From positions 1 through 64,000 of the forward strand of contig JBBSLL010000013.1 of NCBI GenBank assembly GCA_038255255.1: DNA of 64,000 nucleotides, in the 5' to 3' direction. Origin of the DNA: JBBQNY01 sp038255255. GTDB lineage: Bacteria > Pseudomonadota > Gammaproteobacteria > Xanthomonadales > Ahniellaceae. Numbering within the stretch: position 1 is the stretch's first letter; each line of letters starts with the position of its first letter. The notes beneath the pieces were generated by a model. It was not told the origin of the DNA. It saw only the letters and a list, made by a program, of their open reading frames with translations, and searched no databases. Shown in pieces: positions 1-9,167 of this stretch. The position numbers and the translations under genes were made by a program.

Positions 1-1696
1 CGAGGGCGGTGAGCTCGCTCAGCAGGTAGGAGTAGCTTTCGGCCACGCTCACCGGAAGCAGGGCAAGCTGCGGCCGGATCCTCGCCAGCAGCGCAGGCAG
101 TTCGTCGCGCGAATAATCGAACACGACATGCACGCCGCTGATGCCGAGGTAGCGTTCGAAGCTGGGACCGCAACCCACCAGCCACACATCGGCCAAGGCC
201 GCCAGCGCGTCGATGCATTGCGCCAGCAGCGCATCGCCCTTGCCGCCATTGAGCCTCCCGGGAATGAGAAGTCGCGGTCGCGCGTCGAAATACGCGTCGG
301 CTGCCGCCGCGCCGTCGGCGGCGTGCGGGTCGGTATCGACGCCAGCGATGGGCGCATCGCGATCGGCAAACGGGCGCAGGCCATGCGGAATCACGTGCCA
401 CTCGAGTGCACCGAGCGTGGGCTCGATGCGCAGCAGGTTGGCGCGCAACCCGGCAGAAGGCGCCACCATGGCCGGGCGGCGCGCCAGCAACGTGCGCAAC
501 AGTTCTTCGCGCTGTGCTGTCCATTGCGACGCACCGCGTGCGGGCAGGGGCGCGAAATCCGCGCGCTGCGTCACCAGATCCCGGAGCTCGTGGTGGTCGA
601 AGGCGCGCGCGGGATCGCCGAAATCGGCGTGCAGCTGCGGCCACCACGCCGCGTAGTCGTGATTGACGACGACGGTTGGAACTTCGCAACGCAGCGCGTC
701 CAGTGAATGGCCGAGCAGCGAGGACACCCAGACCTGCGCAACCGCCAGGTCGCGCACAATCCGCGACAGCGCCTCGCGATAACCCTGATGCGACTCGGCG
801 ATGGCGGCGATGGGCGGGTGCAGCTCTGCGTCGCGCAGAGGTGTGACGGAGGAGGTCGCCCCCACCTCCCGCAGCTCCAGGCGCCGACCCAGCGGGCCGC
901 AGGTGGTGCCATGTGCGCTCAACACGAAGTGCCGGCGTTCCGGATCGGCGCCGGCGAGATCCTCGATGAAGCGCGCGACGCCGCCGCCCCACGCGTGCGA
1001 TACGTGCAGGATCACGGGTTTGCCGTCGAGGCCGGGCCAGCACGGCCTGGTGAGGGGCGCGAAGCCCGCGCGCAGCGCGGCGATGGCAGGGGACGCGGCC
1101 GGCGCTGTCGCCTGCAAGGGGGCAGCAGCGGCGCCGCCGACGAGAAGGTGGTCGCAGAGGACGGCCGGGTGCCGTTCGAGCCAGTCGACCAGCGACAGAA
1201 CGCCAGAGCTGGCGTGCCAGCTCGCCAGGGCCGATGCGGGCCAGAGGCTGAGCTGGCTGGAAAGTGCAGCGACGGGAGACAGCGCGCGGCCGCCGCGCAG
1301 GAAACATGCGCTGTCCAGACGCGCGAGCGTAGCGTTCGCAAACGCGCTGCGGTCGTGCCAGGGTTCGAGTCCCGCAGTCGCCGCGCACAACGGCGTGATG
1401 ACCGACGCGTCTGCAGCGGTCGCGTTCGCCACGGCCAGCAGCCGACGCCAGGCGTGCGGGGGAATCTCCGCACCCGAGCAAAGCAGCGCAGTCAGTCCAG
1501 GTGTTACGTACCGCGCGGCGTGGTCGAGGGCGGCGTCCCGCGCACCGGATGCGTCCGCGGAAGTGGCCGGGGCCGCCTCGACCAAGACAGACGCCGGCAG
1601 GCGCGCGCGCAGAGAATCCAGCCAACCGCGCTCCGGTGCGCTGGCGCCGAAGACGATGACGCGGGCAAGTTTTGCGGGCGGCGCTGGATTTGGAAT
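1..1696 (-). CDS. Glycosyltransferase (GT4-like), partial, 3' end outside window
   Basis: On the minus strand one frame stays open from a TGA at 1724-1726 to the window edge, about 565 codons. The middle carries a nucleotide-sugar glycosyltransferase signature (ILHVSHAWGGGVARFIEDL, about 960-1010), and a GT-B-like C-terminal half with IPGRLNGGKGD (near 240-270). It probably transfers a sugar in envelope glycan or LPS synthesis. The start is odd: no ATG, GTG or TTG lies between the upstream stop and the clear coding start (KLARVIVFG, near 1670). The first rare start candidate is ATT at 1696, with no visible Shine-Dalgarno. The acceptor and donor cannot be read from the sequence. Family call fairly firm, start unresolved. 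Confidence 0.7.
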   Translation of the reverse strand, partial: MPNPAPPAKLARVIVFGASAPERGWLDSLRARLPASVLVEAAPATSADASGARDAALDHAARYVTPGLTALLCSGAEIPPHAWRRLLAVANATAADASVITPLCAATAGLEPWHDRSAFANATLARLDSACFLRGGRALSPVAALSSQLSLWPASALASWHASSGVLSLVDWLERHPAVLCDHLLVGGAAAAPLQATAPAASPAIAALRAGFAPLTRPCWPGLDGKPVILHVSHAWGGGVARFIEDLAGADPERRHFVLSAHGTTCGPLGRRLELREVGATSSVTPLRDAELHPPIAAIAESHQGYREALSRIVRDLAVAQVWVSSLLGHSLDALRCEVPTVVVNHDYAAWWPQLHADFGDPARAFDHHELRDLVTQRADFAPLPARGASQWTAQREELLRTLLARRPAMVAPSAGLRANLLRIEPTLGALEWHVIPHGLRPFADRDAPIAGVDTDPHAADGAAAADAYFDARPRLLIPGRLNGGKGDALLAQCIDALAALADVWLVGCGPSFERYLGISGVHVVFDYSRDELPALLARIRPQLALLPVSVAESYSYLLSELTAL

Positions 1697-1860
1697 GGAC
1701 GTGCGCCGGGTGGCGCCGGCCTGTCAGGGAAGAGGCGGATTATCGGCAATACGCGTGCAGGTGTCATGTTCGGCGCTTTGCGTGATGCATTAAGGGCCAG
1801 CAGGACGCATTCCACGTAAGATCGCCGCGATTGCAGCCCCGGAATGAACGCGCGCAGCGA

Positions 1861-4242
1861 ATGCCGGTCTTGCGACTGTCCCGCCCCGCGCATCGAACAG
1901 CACTCTTGACCCGACACGTTCCCGAAAACGAATACGAAGACGAAGAAGATGACGGCGGAGCGCCGGGCTTCTGGAGGCGCGCCCGCGGCCCGCTAATCGC
2001 TGCATTGGGCGTGCTCATCCTCTGCGGGGTCGTCTACCTGTGGCTGCTCGACCGCCGCGTGCACCAGCGCTTCGAAACGCTCGCATTCGCGCAGCCCTCG
2101 CGCGTGTTCGCGCGCCCGCTTGCTCTGGCGCCGGGCGCGATGATCAACGCGGTGGCACTGGATCGCGAACTGGCTGCGGCCCGCTACACGAAGGTCGGTG
2201 CTGAACCATTTGCCGCCGGTACCTATCGCAAGCAGGGGGACACCTATTCCATTTCGACGCGCGCGTTCGGCGGGCCGCAGGGCGCCGTGCAGCCCCGTCG
2301 CCTGCGCGTCGTTGTCGGTGCGACCGAAATCCGCCGCGTCGAAGACCTCGATCGCAAGCAGGCGGTACGCGGGGCCGAGCTCGACCCGGCGCGGATCGCG
2401 ACGCTATACGGCGCGGAGCAGCAGGAACGCCGATTCGTCCGCGCCGAGGAAGTACCACCGCTGCTGATCGCCACGTTGCAGGCGGTGGAGGACCGCGATT
2501 TCAAGAGTCACAACGGCATCGACCTGCGCGCGATCGCGCGCGCGGCGCTCAGCAACGCGCGCGCCGGCGAAGTCGTGCAGGGCGGCAGCACGCTCACCCA
2601 GCAGCTGGTGCGCAATCTCTGGCTGACGCGCGAACAGAGTTATTCGCGCAAGATCAACGAAGCGCTCATGGCGCTCGCCATCGAGGCACGCTACGACAAG
2701 AAGCGCATCCTCGAGGCCTATCTCAACCAGATCTTTCTCGGTCAGCAGGGCGGCCAGGCCGTCCACGGTGTCGCCGCCGCGAGCGAGTTCTGGTTCGGGC
2801 GCGAGCTCAACGCCATCGGCATTCCCGAAGTCGCTCTCATGATCGGCATGATCCGGGGACCTTCGTTCTACGATCCCCGACGCTTTCCCGACCGCGCCCG
2901 TGCGCGCCGCGACCGCGTGCTCGGGGTGATGCACGAGGTTGGACTCATCACCGATATGGAACGCCGCGTCGCAGTGGCTGCTCCCCTGGGCGTCGGCAGC
3001 GGGCGGGCCTTGACGCGAAACCGGTATCCGGCATTTCTCGAAGTAGTGCGCCAGCAGCTGCAGCGTGATTTCCCGGATGCCGCGCTGCGCGGGCTGGGGC
3101 TTTCGGTATTCACCACCCTCGCCCCGTCCGCGCAGGCGTTCGCCGACGAGGCGGTGGCATCGACCCTCAAGTCGCTGGGCACGAAGGGCCGCAAGCTCGA
3201 AGCCGCCGTCGTGGTCGTCGAGCCGCGCAGTGGTGCCTTGCTGGCCATCGTGGGCGCGCGCCAGGGCGACTCGCAGGGCTACAACCGCGCACTGTCGGCG
3301 CAGCGCCCGATAGGGTCGCTGGTGAAACCCTTCGTGTACCTGCTCGCGCTCGCGCAGCCTCAGAATTTCTCATTGATGACGCCATTGCCCGATCGGAGCT
3401 TGACGGTGCCGATTCGCAGCAGCAAATCGTGGACGCCGAAGAACGTCGATGGCGTGTCGCACGGCGACGTGTCGCTGCTCGATGCGCTGGCGCGTTCGTA
3501 CAACCTCGCCACCGTCCATCTCGGGCTCGAAATCGGCGTGGCGCGCGTCGAGCGGTTGCTGGAGTCATTGATTCCGGGTGCCGACATTTCGCCGCATCCC
3601 TCGTTGCTGCTCGGCGCTACGGATCTTTCGCCGATGCAGGTAGCGCAGGCATACCAGTACCTCGCCGCCGATGGCGTGCCGCAGCCGCTGCGCGCGCTCG
3701 AAGCGGTACTCGACGCGGACGGCCAGCCGCTGACGCGGTACCGCGCACCGTCGGATGCCGGTGCCCTGGTGCAGGCTTCGCGGCTGACGACTTATGCCCT
3801 GCAGGAAACGGCACGACGCGGAACCGCGAGCGCGCTCACCGGTCTCGGACTTGCAAAGCTCGCCCCGGCGGGCAAGACGGGAACCAGCAACGACAATCGC
3901 GACAGCTGGTTCGCCGGTTACACGGGAGCGCATCTCGCGGTCGTGTGGCTCGGGGCCGACGACAACTCCGAGACGGGCCTGTACGGTTCGACCGGCGCGC
4001 TGAAAGTGTGGGCCGGGCTTTTCAACAAGCTGCCGAGCAAGGTGCTCGAACTGGACCTCTCCTCCGATCCGCACCTGGTCTGGGTCGACATGCGCTGGCA
4101 GTCGCAGACCGATCCGAATTGTCCCGGCGCGCGTACGATTCCGTTTGCGCAGGGCTTCGAGCCCGAACGCTTCGAGCCCTGTTACGCCGAGCCTCCGCAG
4201 GAAGAAGAAGATCGGGGCTGGTTCGACTGGGGCCAGCGGTGA
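1861..4242 (+). CDS. mrcB: Bifunctional penicillin-binding protein 1B (transglycosylase/transpeptidase)
   Basis: A class A PBP of 793 residues that polymerises lipid II glycan strands and cross-links them in the periplasm. It has an acidic cytoplasmic N-terminus, a membrane segment (about 43-63), a UB2H-like region, a GT51 transglycosylase domain with catalytic Glu in EDRDF (E210), then a transpeptidase domain with RPIGSLVK (S486, K489), SYN (546-548) and KTGT (672-675). All catalytic motifs are intact. ATG 1861 is preferred over the in-frame TTG at 1831. The stop overlaps the GTG of the next lipoprotein gene (GTGA), so the two are translationally coupled. The pairing of PBP1b with a small lipoprotein resembles known activator arrangements, but that role here is inference. 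Confidence 0.95.
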   Translation: MPVLRLSRPAHRTALLTRHVPENEYEDEEDDGGAPGFWRRARGPLIAALGVLILCGVVYLWLLDRRVHQRFETLAFAQPSRVFARPLALAPGAMINAVALDRELAAARYTKVGAEPFAAGTYRKQGDTYSISTRAFGGPQGAVQPRRLRVVVGATEIRRVEDLDRKQAVRGAELDPARIATLYGAEQQERRFVRAEEVPPLLIATLQAVEDRDFKSHNGIDLRAIARAALSNARAGEVVQGGSTLTQQLVRNLWLTREQSYSRKINEALMALAIEARYDKKRILEAYLNQIFLGQQGGQAVHGVAAASEFWFGRELNAIGIPEVALMIGMIRGPSFYDPRRFPDRARARRDRVLGVMHEVGLITDMERRVAVAAPLGVGSGRALTRNRYPAFLEVVRQQLQRDFPDAALRGLGLSVFTTLAPSAQAFADEAVASTLKSLGTKGRKLEAAVVVVEPRSGALLAIVGARQGDSQGYNRALSAQRPIGSLVKPFVYLLALAQPQNFSLMTPLPDRSLTVPIRSSKSWTPKNVDGVSHGDVSLLDALARSYNLATVHLGLEIGVARVERLLESLIPGADISPHPSLLLGATDLSPMQVAQAYQYLAADGVPQPLRALEAVLDADGQPLTRYRAPSDAGALVQASRLTTYALQETARRGTASALTGLGLAKLAPAGKTGTSNDNRDSWFAGYTGAHLAVVWLGADDNSETGLYGSTGALKVWAGLFNKLPSKVLELDLSSDPHLVWVDMRWQSQTDPNCPGARTIPFAQGFEPERFEPCYAEPPQEEEDRGWFDWGQR

Positions 4243-4769
4243 AGTTGGTGTCGGCACGGTGGGGGTGGTTAACAGCTGCAATGTGCCTGGGCGGGTGCTC
4301 CTGGGTTGCCGATGATCCGGGGCCCACGCCGGCACAGGTGAAGCGCGCTCCGCCGCGCGACTGGGTCACGGAAATCCGCGCCGCGGCGTCCACCGCGCCC
4401 TCCGAAGTCGAGGTGACTCCCCTGTTCGACCCGGCCGTCGCCGACCTGCGCGCAAAGGCGCAGGCCGCGGAACACGCGCGCAACTTCGCGGAGGCCGCAG
4501 CGCAGCTGGAACAGGCAAGTGCCTTCCGCGATGACGACCCGGATCTCCTGCAGTGGCGCGCCGAGATCGAATTGCAGCGACGCAAGTGGCGCGCGGCGGC
4601 AACGTTTTCGCAGCAATCGCTGGAAATCGGGCCGCGCATCGGCACCTTGTGCGTGCGCAGCTGGCTGACGATCGAAGCGGTGCGCACCGAACTCGGAGAC
4701 GCCGCCGGCGCACGATCCGCGCGCGCGCAGCTGAAGTCCTGCGCGGTGCCCGCATTGATCCGCATGTGA
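4239..4769 (+). CDS. TPR-like lipoprotein downstream of PBP1b
   Basis: A 176-residue protein starting with GTG inside the mrcB stop (GTGA overlap). The N-terminus has a short hydrophobic stretch ending in LGGC (Cys20), a lipobox, so it should be lipidated and exported. The C-terminal half (about 70-160) reads as tetratricopeptide-like helices (EHARNFAEAAAQLEQA and following). No enzymatic motif is visible. Coupling to mrcB suggests a partner or regulator of PBP1b, as outer-membrane lipoprotein activators are elsewhere; this one is not clearly LpoB by sequence. It might instead be a general scaffold. Confidence 0.75.
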   Translation: MKLVSARWGWLTAAMCLGGCSWVADDPGPTPAQVKRAPPRDWVTEIRAAASTAPSEVEVTPLFDPAVADLRAKAQAAEHARNFAEAAAQLEQASAFRDDDPDLLQWRAEIELQRRKWRAAATFSQQSLEIGPRIGTLCVRSWLTIEAVRTELGDAAGARSARAQLKSCAVPALIRM

Positions 4770-4771
4770 GC

Positions 4772-6724
4772 ATGCCGGTAGCGGAGCGCGGCGCAGCCGC
4801 GGTGCTTGGAGCCGACGGGGCTTTCGCCGACACCGATGCGAGCTTCGCCGTGCGGCCCGAGCAGCAGGCCATGGCGGCCGCGGTGGAGCGCTGCATAGAC
4901 GTGCGTGGCGAGCTGGTCGTCGAAGCCGGCACGGGCACCGGCAAGACCTTCGCATACCTCGTTCCCGTGTTGCTGAGCGGCGCGCGCACCATCATCTCGA
5001 CCGGCACCAAGACGCTGCAGGAACAGCTGTTCCATCGCGACCTGCCGCGCGTGCGCGAGGCCCTCGGTGTCAGCGTCTCGGCCGCCCTGCTCAAGGGCCG
5101 CGCGAACTACCTGTGCCTGCATCGACTCGATCGCAGCGCGGGCGACGCAGCCAACGCCGGCGCACAGCAGCAGTCCGACCTGGTCGCGATCCGCGCATGG
5201 GCCGCGCGCACGCGACGCGGCGAGATCGCCGAGCTCGGTGCCGTCCCCGAAAGCGCGCAGGTGTGGTCGAGTGTCACGTCGACCAACGAGAACTGCCTCG
5301 GCACCGAGTGTGCCTTCTTCGGCGACTGCCACGTGGTCAACGCGCGTCGCGCCGCACTCACCGCGGACGTCGTCGTGGTGAACCATCACCTGCTGTTCGC
5401 CGATCTCGCGCTCAAGCAGGAAGGTTTCGGCGAGCTGCTGCCGGGAGCGGACGTTTTCGTGATCGACGAGGCGCACCAGTTGCCGGAGCTTGCCGGGCAG
5501 TTTTTCTCGCTGTCGCTGTCGGCGCGCCAGTTGCGCGACCTCGGCGTCGACACGCAACGCGAGGCCGCCGGCGTAACCGGACTCCTGCCCCTGCTTGCGG
5601 CGCTGCTCGGCGATATCGAAGCCGCGGTGAGGCGCCTGCGGTTCGCGCTCGACCCGCTGCCGCGTCGCGGCGCATGGACACTGGCCTCCGGGAACGATGC
5701 AGTGAATCATGCGCTCGACGACGTCGAGCAGGCGCTCGATACGATTGGCGTCGGACTGTCGTCGTATCTCGAGTCGGCGGACGGGCTGGCGGCGTGCCAT
5801 GCGCGCTCGCAGGAATACCTGCGGCGCATCCGCGTGCTGCGCGCAGCGCCACGCGCCGGATGGGTGCACTGGTTCGAGCTCAGCGATCGCGGTTTCAATC
5901 TATCGGTGACGCCGCTCGACGTGGCGGAGCCGCTGACCGCATTTCGCGCGCAGTCGAGAGCCGCATGGGTATTCACCTCGGCGACCCTCGCGGTCGGCGC
6001 CGACTTCCAGTTGTTCCAGGCACAGACCGGTCTCGGAGAAGCCGAAACCCTGCGCCTGCCGAGTCCGTTCGACTACACGCGCAACGCATTGCTGTACCTG
6101 CCGCGGGGCCTGCCCATGCCGCAGTCGCGCGACTACACGGAGAAGGTCGTCGCGTGCCTGAGGCCCGCGCTTGCCGCATCGGGCGGGCGTGCATTTCTCC
6201 TCTTCACGTCGCACCGCGCCTTGCAGATCGCGGCGCGCCTGCTGGCCGACCTGCCGTTTCCGCTGCTGGTGCAGGGCAGCGCGCCGCGCGCGCTGTTGCT
6301 CGACGAGTTCCGCGCGGCGGGCAACGCGGTGCTGCTCGGCGCCGCGAGTTTCTGGGAAGGCGTCGATGTGCGCGGCGACGCGCTGTCGCTGGTGGCGATC
6401 GACAAGCTGCCGTTCGCGGCGCCCGACGACCCGATCCTGGAGGCCCGGCTCGCCGCGATCCGGGAGGATGGTGGCAATCCTTTTTTCGACCAGCAATTGC
6501 CGAGTGCGGCGCTCGCGTTGCGCCAGGGCGTGGGGCGCCTGATCCGCGCGGTCGACGATCGCGGCGTGCTGATGCTGTGCGATCCCCGGCTCACCGAAGC
6601 GCGCTATGGCCGCATATTCCTGGACGCATTGCCCGCGATGCCTCGCACCCATGCGCTGGGCGACGTCGAGGCCTTCTTCGCGCAGGACCAGGCGAGCGTC
6701 GTGCCTTCGTATTCGGGCGACTGA
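4772..6724 (+). CDS. yoaA: ATP-dependent DNA helicase, DinG/YoaA family
   Basis: A 650-residue XPD-like superfamily 2 helicase. It has Walker A EAGTGTGKT (K58), a DEAH box (D232-H235), and four cysteines (C115, C175, C180, C186) placed as the iron-sulfur ligands of the DinG/XPD group. C-terminal helicase motifs include the region FWEGVDVRGD and the RQGVGRLIR segment. It unwinds DNA structures in replication-fork repair; YoaA in E. coli works with the clamp-loader subunit HolC. ATG 4772 follows the lipoprotein stop by two bases, so it probably shares its transcript. YoaA is preferred to DinG by length and lack of a nuclease domain. Confidence 0.9.
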   Translation: MPVAERGAAAVLGADGAFADTDASFAVRPEQQAMAAAVERCIDVRGELVVEAGTGTGKTFAYLVPVLLSGARTIISTGTKTLQEQLFHRDLPRVREALGVSVSAALLKGRANYLCLHRLDRSAGDAANAGAQQQSDLVAIRAWAARTRRGEIAELGAVPESAQVWSSVTSTNENCLGTECAFFGDCHVVNARRAALTADVVVVNHHLLFADLALKQEGFGELLPGADVFVIDEAHQLPELAGQFFSLSLSARQLRDLGVDTQREAAGVTGLLPLLAALLGDIEAAVRRLRFALDPLPRRGAWTLASGNDAVNHALDDVEQALDTIGVGLSSYLESADGLAACHARSQEYLRRIRVLRAAPRAGWVHWFELSDRGFNLSVTPLDVAEPLTAFRAQSRAAWVFTSATLAVGADFQLFQAQTGLGEAETLRLPSPFDYTRNALLYLPRGLPMPQSRDYTEKVVACLRPALAASGGRAFLLFTSHRALQIAARLLADLPFPLLVQGSAPRALLLDEFRAAGNAVLLGAASFWEGVDVRGDALSLVAIDKLPFAAPDDPILEARLAAIREDGGNPFFDQQLPSAALALRQGVGRLIRAVDDRGVLMLCDPRLTEARYGRIFLDALPAMPRTHALGDVEAFFAQDQASVVPSYSGD

Positions 6725-6881
6725 ACGCGGGCGCTGTGGTCACCATCCGCCCGACCCGGGCGTGATCCGGGCAAGTTGCCCGCTCAATGCCCTCGCTCGT
6801 CTCGATGTGCGCACCTTGCGCGCCGTGCAGGCGCCCGAGTGTGCGTTGTGATGTGTCTCGACATCATCCGAGACCACGACC

Positions 6882-8237
6882 ATGGCATTGAGCGCACTGC
6901 AGGGCCCGACTTTCAAGGTGCTGGGAATCGCCGCGCTGGCGCTGGTGTTGCTGGTACCGCTCGCGCAGGTCCGATCGCTGGTGGCTGAGCGTGCCGCTTC
7001 TCGCGAGCACGCGGTGTCCACGATCGCCTCGCGCTGGGGAGGATTGCAGACCGTCGGCGGGCCCGTGTTCGCCGTACCGTTCGTTCGCCGTGTGAGCTTC
7101 CTGCGCCAGGGCAGGCAGGAGACGCGGCGCGAACACGGTACCGCGCTGGTCCTCGCGGACCGGCTGGCGATAGAGGGCAAGCTCAAACTGTCGGAGCGCC
7201 GTTACGGCATCTTTTCGACACCGGTTTACCTTGCCGATCTCGAGTTCAACGGCGCTTTTGCCCCGGCGGATTTCGCCGCGCTCGACCGGTCCGGCGATAT
7301 CAAGTGGGACTGGACGCGCGCAGAGTTGCGGTTGCCGATCGCCGATGTCGCCGGCGTGCGCAGCATCCGGCGACTGCGGGTGGCGGGAAAGGTGCGAGCG
7401 GCGCGACCGACGCCAGCGACCGTAGCCGGGAGCGCCAGCATCGCGATCCCTTTGCAACTCGTCGCCGAACCTCTGCAACCGCTGAGCTTCGACATCGCGC
7501 TGCAACTTGCGGGCACGCGCCAGCTGCACCTGCTGCCGCTGGCGCGACACACCTGGGCCTCGCTCGAAGCACCGTGGCCGCATCCTGGTTTCGACGGCGG
7601 CCGCTTGCCGACCACGCATAAAGTGACGCCGCGGGGCTTTCGCGCGCAGTGGCAGACGCTTGATCTCAATCGCCGCTATCCCCAGTCGTGGCGTGAGGGC
7701 GAGGAGGTCAACGCCGGGGTGGGCGCGTCCGCCTTCGGCGTCGCGCTGCTGCAGCCTGTCGACGATTACGCGCGCAACGTGCGAACCGGCAAGTACGGAC
7801 TGCTGTTCATTGCCCTCACATTGGTCGCGCTGTTCCTCTTCGAGGTGTTGCGCCGCCTGCGCGTGCATCCCGTGCAATACCTGCTGGTCGGGCTCGCGCT
7901 GTGCTGCTTCTATCTCGTACTGCTGGCGCTGTCTGAGCAAATAGGTTTCGGCCCGGCATACGTGCTCGCTGCGGCAAGCGTCGCCGTGATCGTGGGTGGT
8001 TATGCGGCAGCGGTACTCGCGACGCATCGCGACGGCGTCCTGCTTGGCGGGGGCGTCGCGGCACTCTATGCGCTGCTGTACGCGCTCGTCGTCAGCGAGG
8101 AGTACGCACTCCTGATCGGGTCGCTGGGACTGCTGGTCACCGTCGCCACGCTCATGTACCTCACGCGGCGCATCGACTGGTATCGGCAGCGTGACGCGGT
8201 TGTCGTTTCGTCCGCCGCGCCGGGCACGGTCAGCTGA
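6882..8237 (+). CDS. creD: CreD-family inner membrane protein
   Basis: A 451-residue membrane protein with one N-terminal membrane segment (about 14-32), a large periplasmic domain containing the GGPVFAVPF motif typical of CreD, and five membrane helices in the C-terminal third. In enterics creD is induced by the CreBC two-component system and is linked to envelope integrity and beta-lactam response; its biochemical role is unknown. Here no creB or creC lies next to it: the upstream gene is a helicase and the downstream gene is tsaB. It is followed by an inverted pair of short palindromic repeats. Confidence 0.88.
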   Translation: MALSALQGPTFKVLGIAALALVLLVPLAQVRSLVAERAASREHAVSTIASRWGGLQTVGGPVFAVPFVRRVSFLRQGRQETRREHGTALVLADRLAIEGKLKLSERRYGIFSTPVYLADLEFNGAFAPADFAALDRSGDIKWDWTRAELRLPIADVAGVRSIRRLRVAGKVRAARPTPATVAGSASIAIPLQLVAEPLQPLSFDIALQLAGTRQLHLLPLARHTWASLEAPWPHPGFDGGRLPTTHKVTPRGFRAQWQTLDLNRRYPQSWREGEEVNAGVGASAFGVALLQPVDDYARNVRTGKYGLLFIALTLVALFLFEVLRRLRVHPVQYLLVGLALCCFYLVLLALSEQIGFGPAYVLAAASVAVIVGGYAAAVLATHRDGVLLGGGVAALYALLYALVVSEEYALLIGSLGLLVTVATLMYLTRRIDWYRQRDAVVVSSAAPGTVS

Positions 8238-8243
8238 GCGGTT

Positions 8244-8311
8244 GTAGAGCCGAGCTACGCTCGGCTTCGAGCGGTAGAGGAGTGCCCGAGCGGAGCGCAG
8301 CCCCGCTCTAC
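8244..8311. repeat. Inverted pair of GTAG-footed palindromic (REP-type) repeats
   Basis: Left unit 8244-8266: GTAG, stem AGCCGAGC, loop TAC, stem GCTCGGCT (perfect). Right unit 8289-8311 in opposite orientation: on the minus strand GTAG, AGCGGGGC, TGC, GCTCCGCT (one mismatch). The GTAG foot plus hairpin is the form of REP elements mobilised by RAYT (TnpA-REP) transposases, and head-to-head pairs are called BIMEs. It lies between creD and tsaB. No RAYT gene is in the window. Confidence 0.8.
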
Positions 8312-8406
8312 AGGAGCGAATTCGCTGCCGTGCCGAAGACCCGGCATGCCGAGACAGTCATGATTCTTGGCGCTAGCCTTGGACAGCTTTCCCATTCCGG
8401 TCCCGC

Positions 8407-9156
8407 ATGAAGCTGCTGGCTTTCGAAACTTCGACCGAAGCCTGTTCGGTGGCGCTCCACGTCGACGGAAACGTGCTGTTCCGCCACGCGATCGCGCCGC
8501 GTCGCCACGCGGAGCTGGTATTGCCGTGGGCGGACGAGTTGCTGGCGGAGGCGGGCGTCGCGAAGTCGCAACTCGACGCGATTGCGTGCACGCGCGGGCC
8601 TGGCGCGTTCACGGGCGTGCGGCTCGGCATCGCGGTCACGCAGGGCATCGCCCTGGCGCTTGATCGCCCGGTCATTGCGGCATCGTCGCTGCGCGTGCTG
8701 ATCGAGCCTTTCCTCCACGACGCGCGGGCAGCCGGGGTCGGAGTCCTCGGTCTGCTCGATGCACGCATGGGCGAGTTGTATGTCGCGGCGTGGTCCGCCG
8801 CACGTCTCCCCGCTCCCGGATTCGATGCAGATGCCTCCGGCGCGGATGCGTTGGCCGAATCGCTCCACGCTCCAGGCGCATTGTGCGAGGCAATGCCGCG
8901 TGCCGATGACGCGCCGGGCTGGATCGTTTGCGGCAGCGGCGTTCCCATGGCAGCCGAGGCCCTGCGGGCGGCCGGACAGCACATCACTGCCAGCCATGCC
9001 GACGCGCTGCCCCACGCGGAACACGTGGCGCGCCTCGCGGCTGCCGCATACGCGCGCGGCGAAGCGATCGATGCGGCCGCGATCCGCCCGGTTTACCTGC
9101 GCAACGACGTGGCGCTCACCACGGCCCAGCGATTGGTCCGCAAGCAACCGGCGTAA
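8407..9156 (+). CDS. tsaB: tRNA threonylcarbamoyladenosine biosynthesis protein TsaB
   Basis: A 249-residue ASKHA-fold protein matching TsaB (YeaZ): N-terminal LLAFETSTEACSVAL, then the conserved RGPGAFTGVRLG stretch near residues 63-75. TsaB pairs with TsaD and TsaE to add the threonylcarbamoyl group to A37 of ANN-decoding tRNAs in the cytoplasm; TsaB itself is the non-catalytic scaffold and lacks the TsaD metal-binding histidines. Length is close to the family norm (about 230). It converges on mgtE with an 11-base gap. The gene is normally essential. Confidence 0.95.
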   Translation: MKLLAFETSTEACSVALHVDGNVLFRHAIAPRRHAELVLPWADELLAEAGVAKSQLDAIACTRGPGAFTGVRLGIAVTQGIALALDRPVIAASSLRVLIEPFLHDARAAGVGVLGLLDARMGELYVAAWSAARLPAPGFDADASGADALAESLHAPGALCEAMPRADDAPGWIVCGSGVPMAAEALRAAGQHITASHADALPHAEHVARLAAAAYARGEAIDAAAIRPVYLRNDVALTTAQRLVRKQPA

Positions 9157-9167
9157 CGCGCCGCGCG

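Noticed and set aside
707..1819. A 370-codon plus-strand frame at the left end
   Set aside because: The opposite strand encodes a convincing glycosyltransferase; the plus frame is Arg/Gln/Gly-rich and domain-free.
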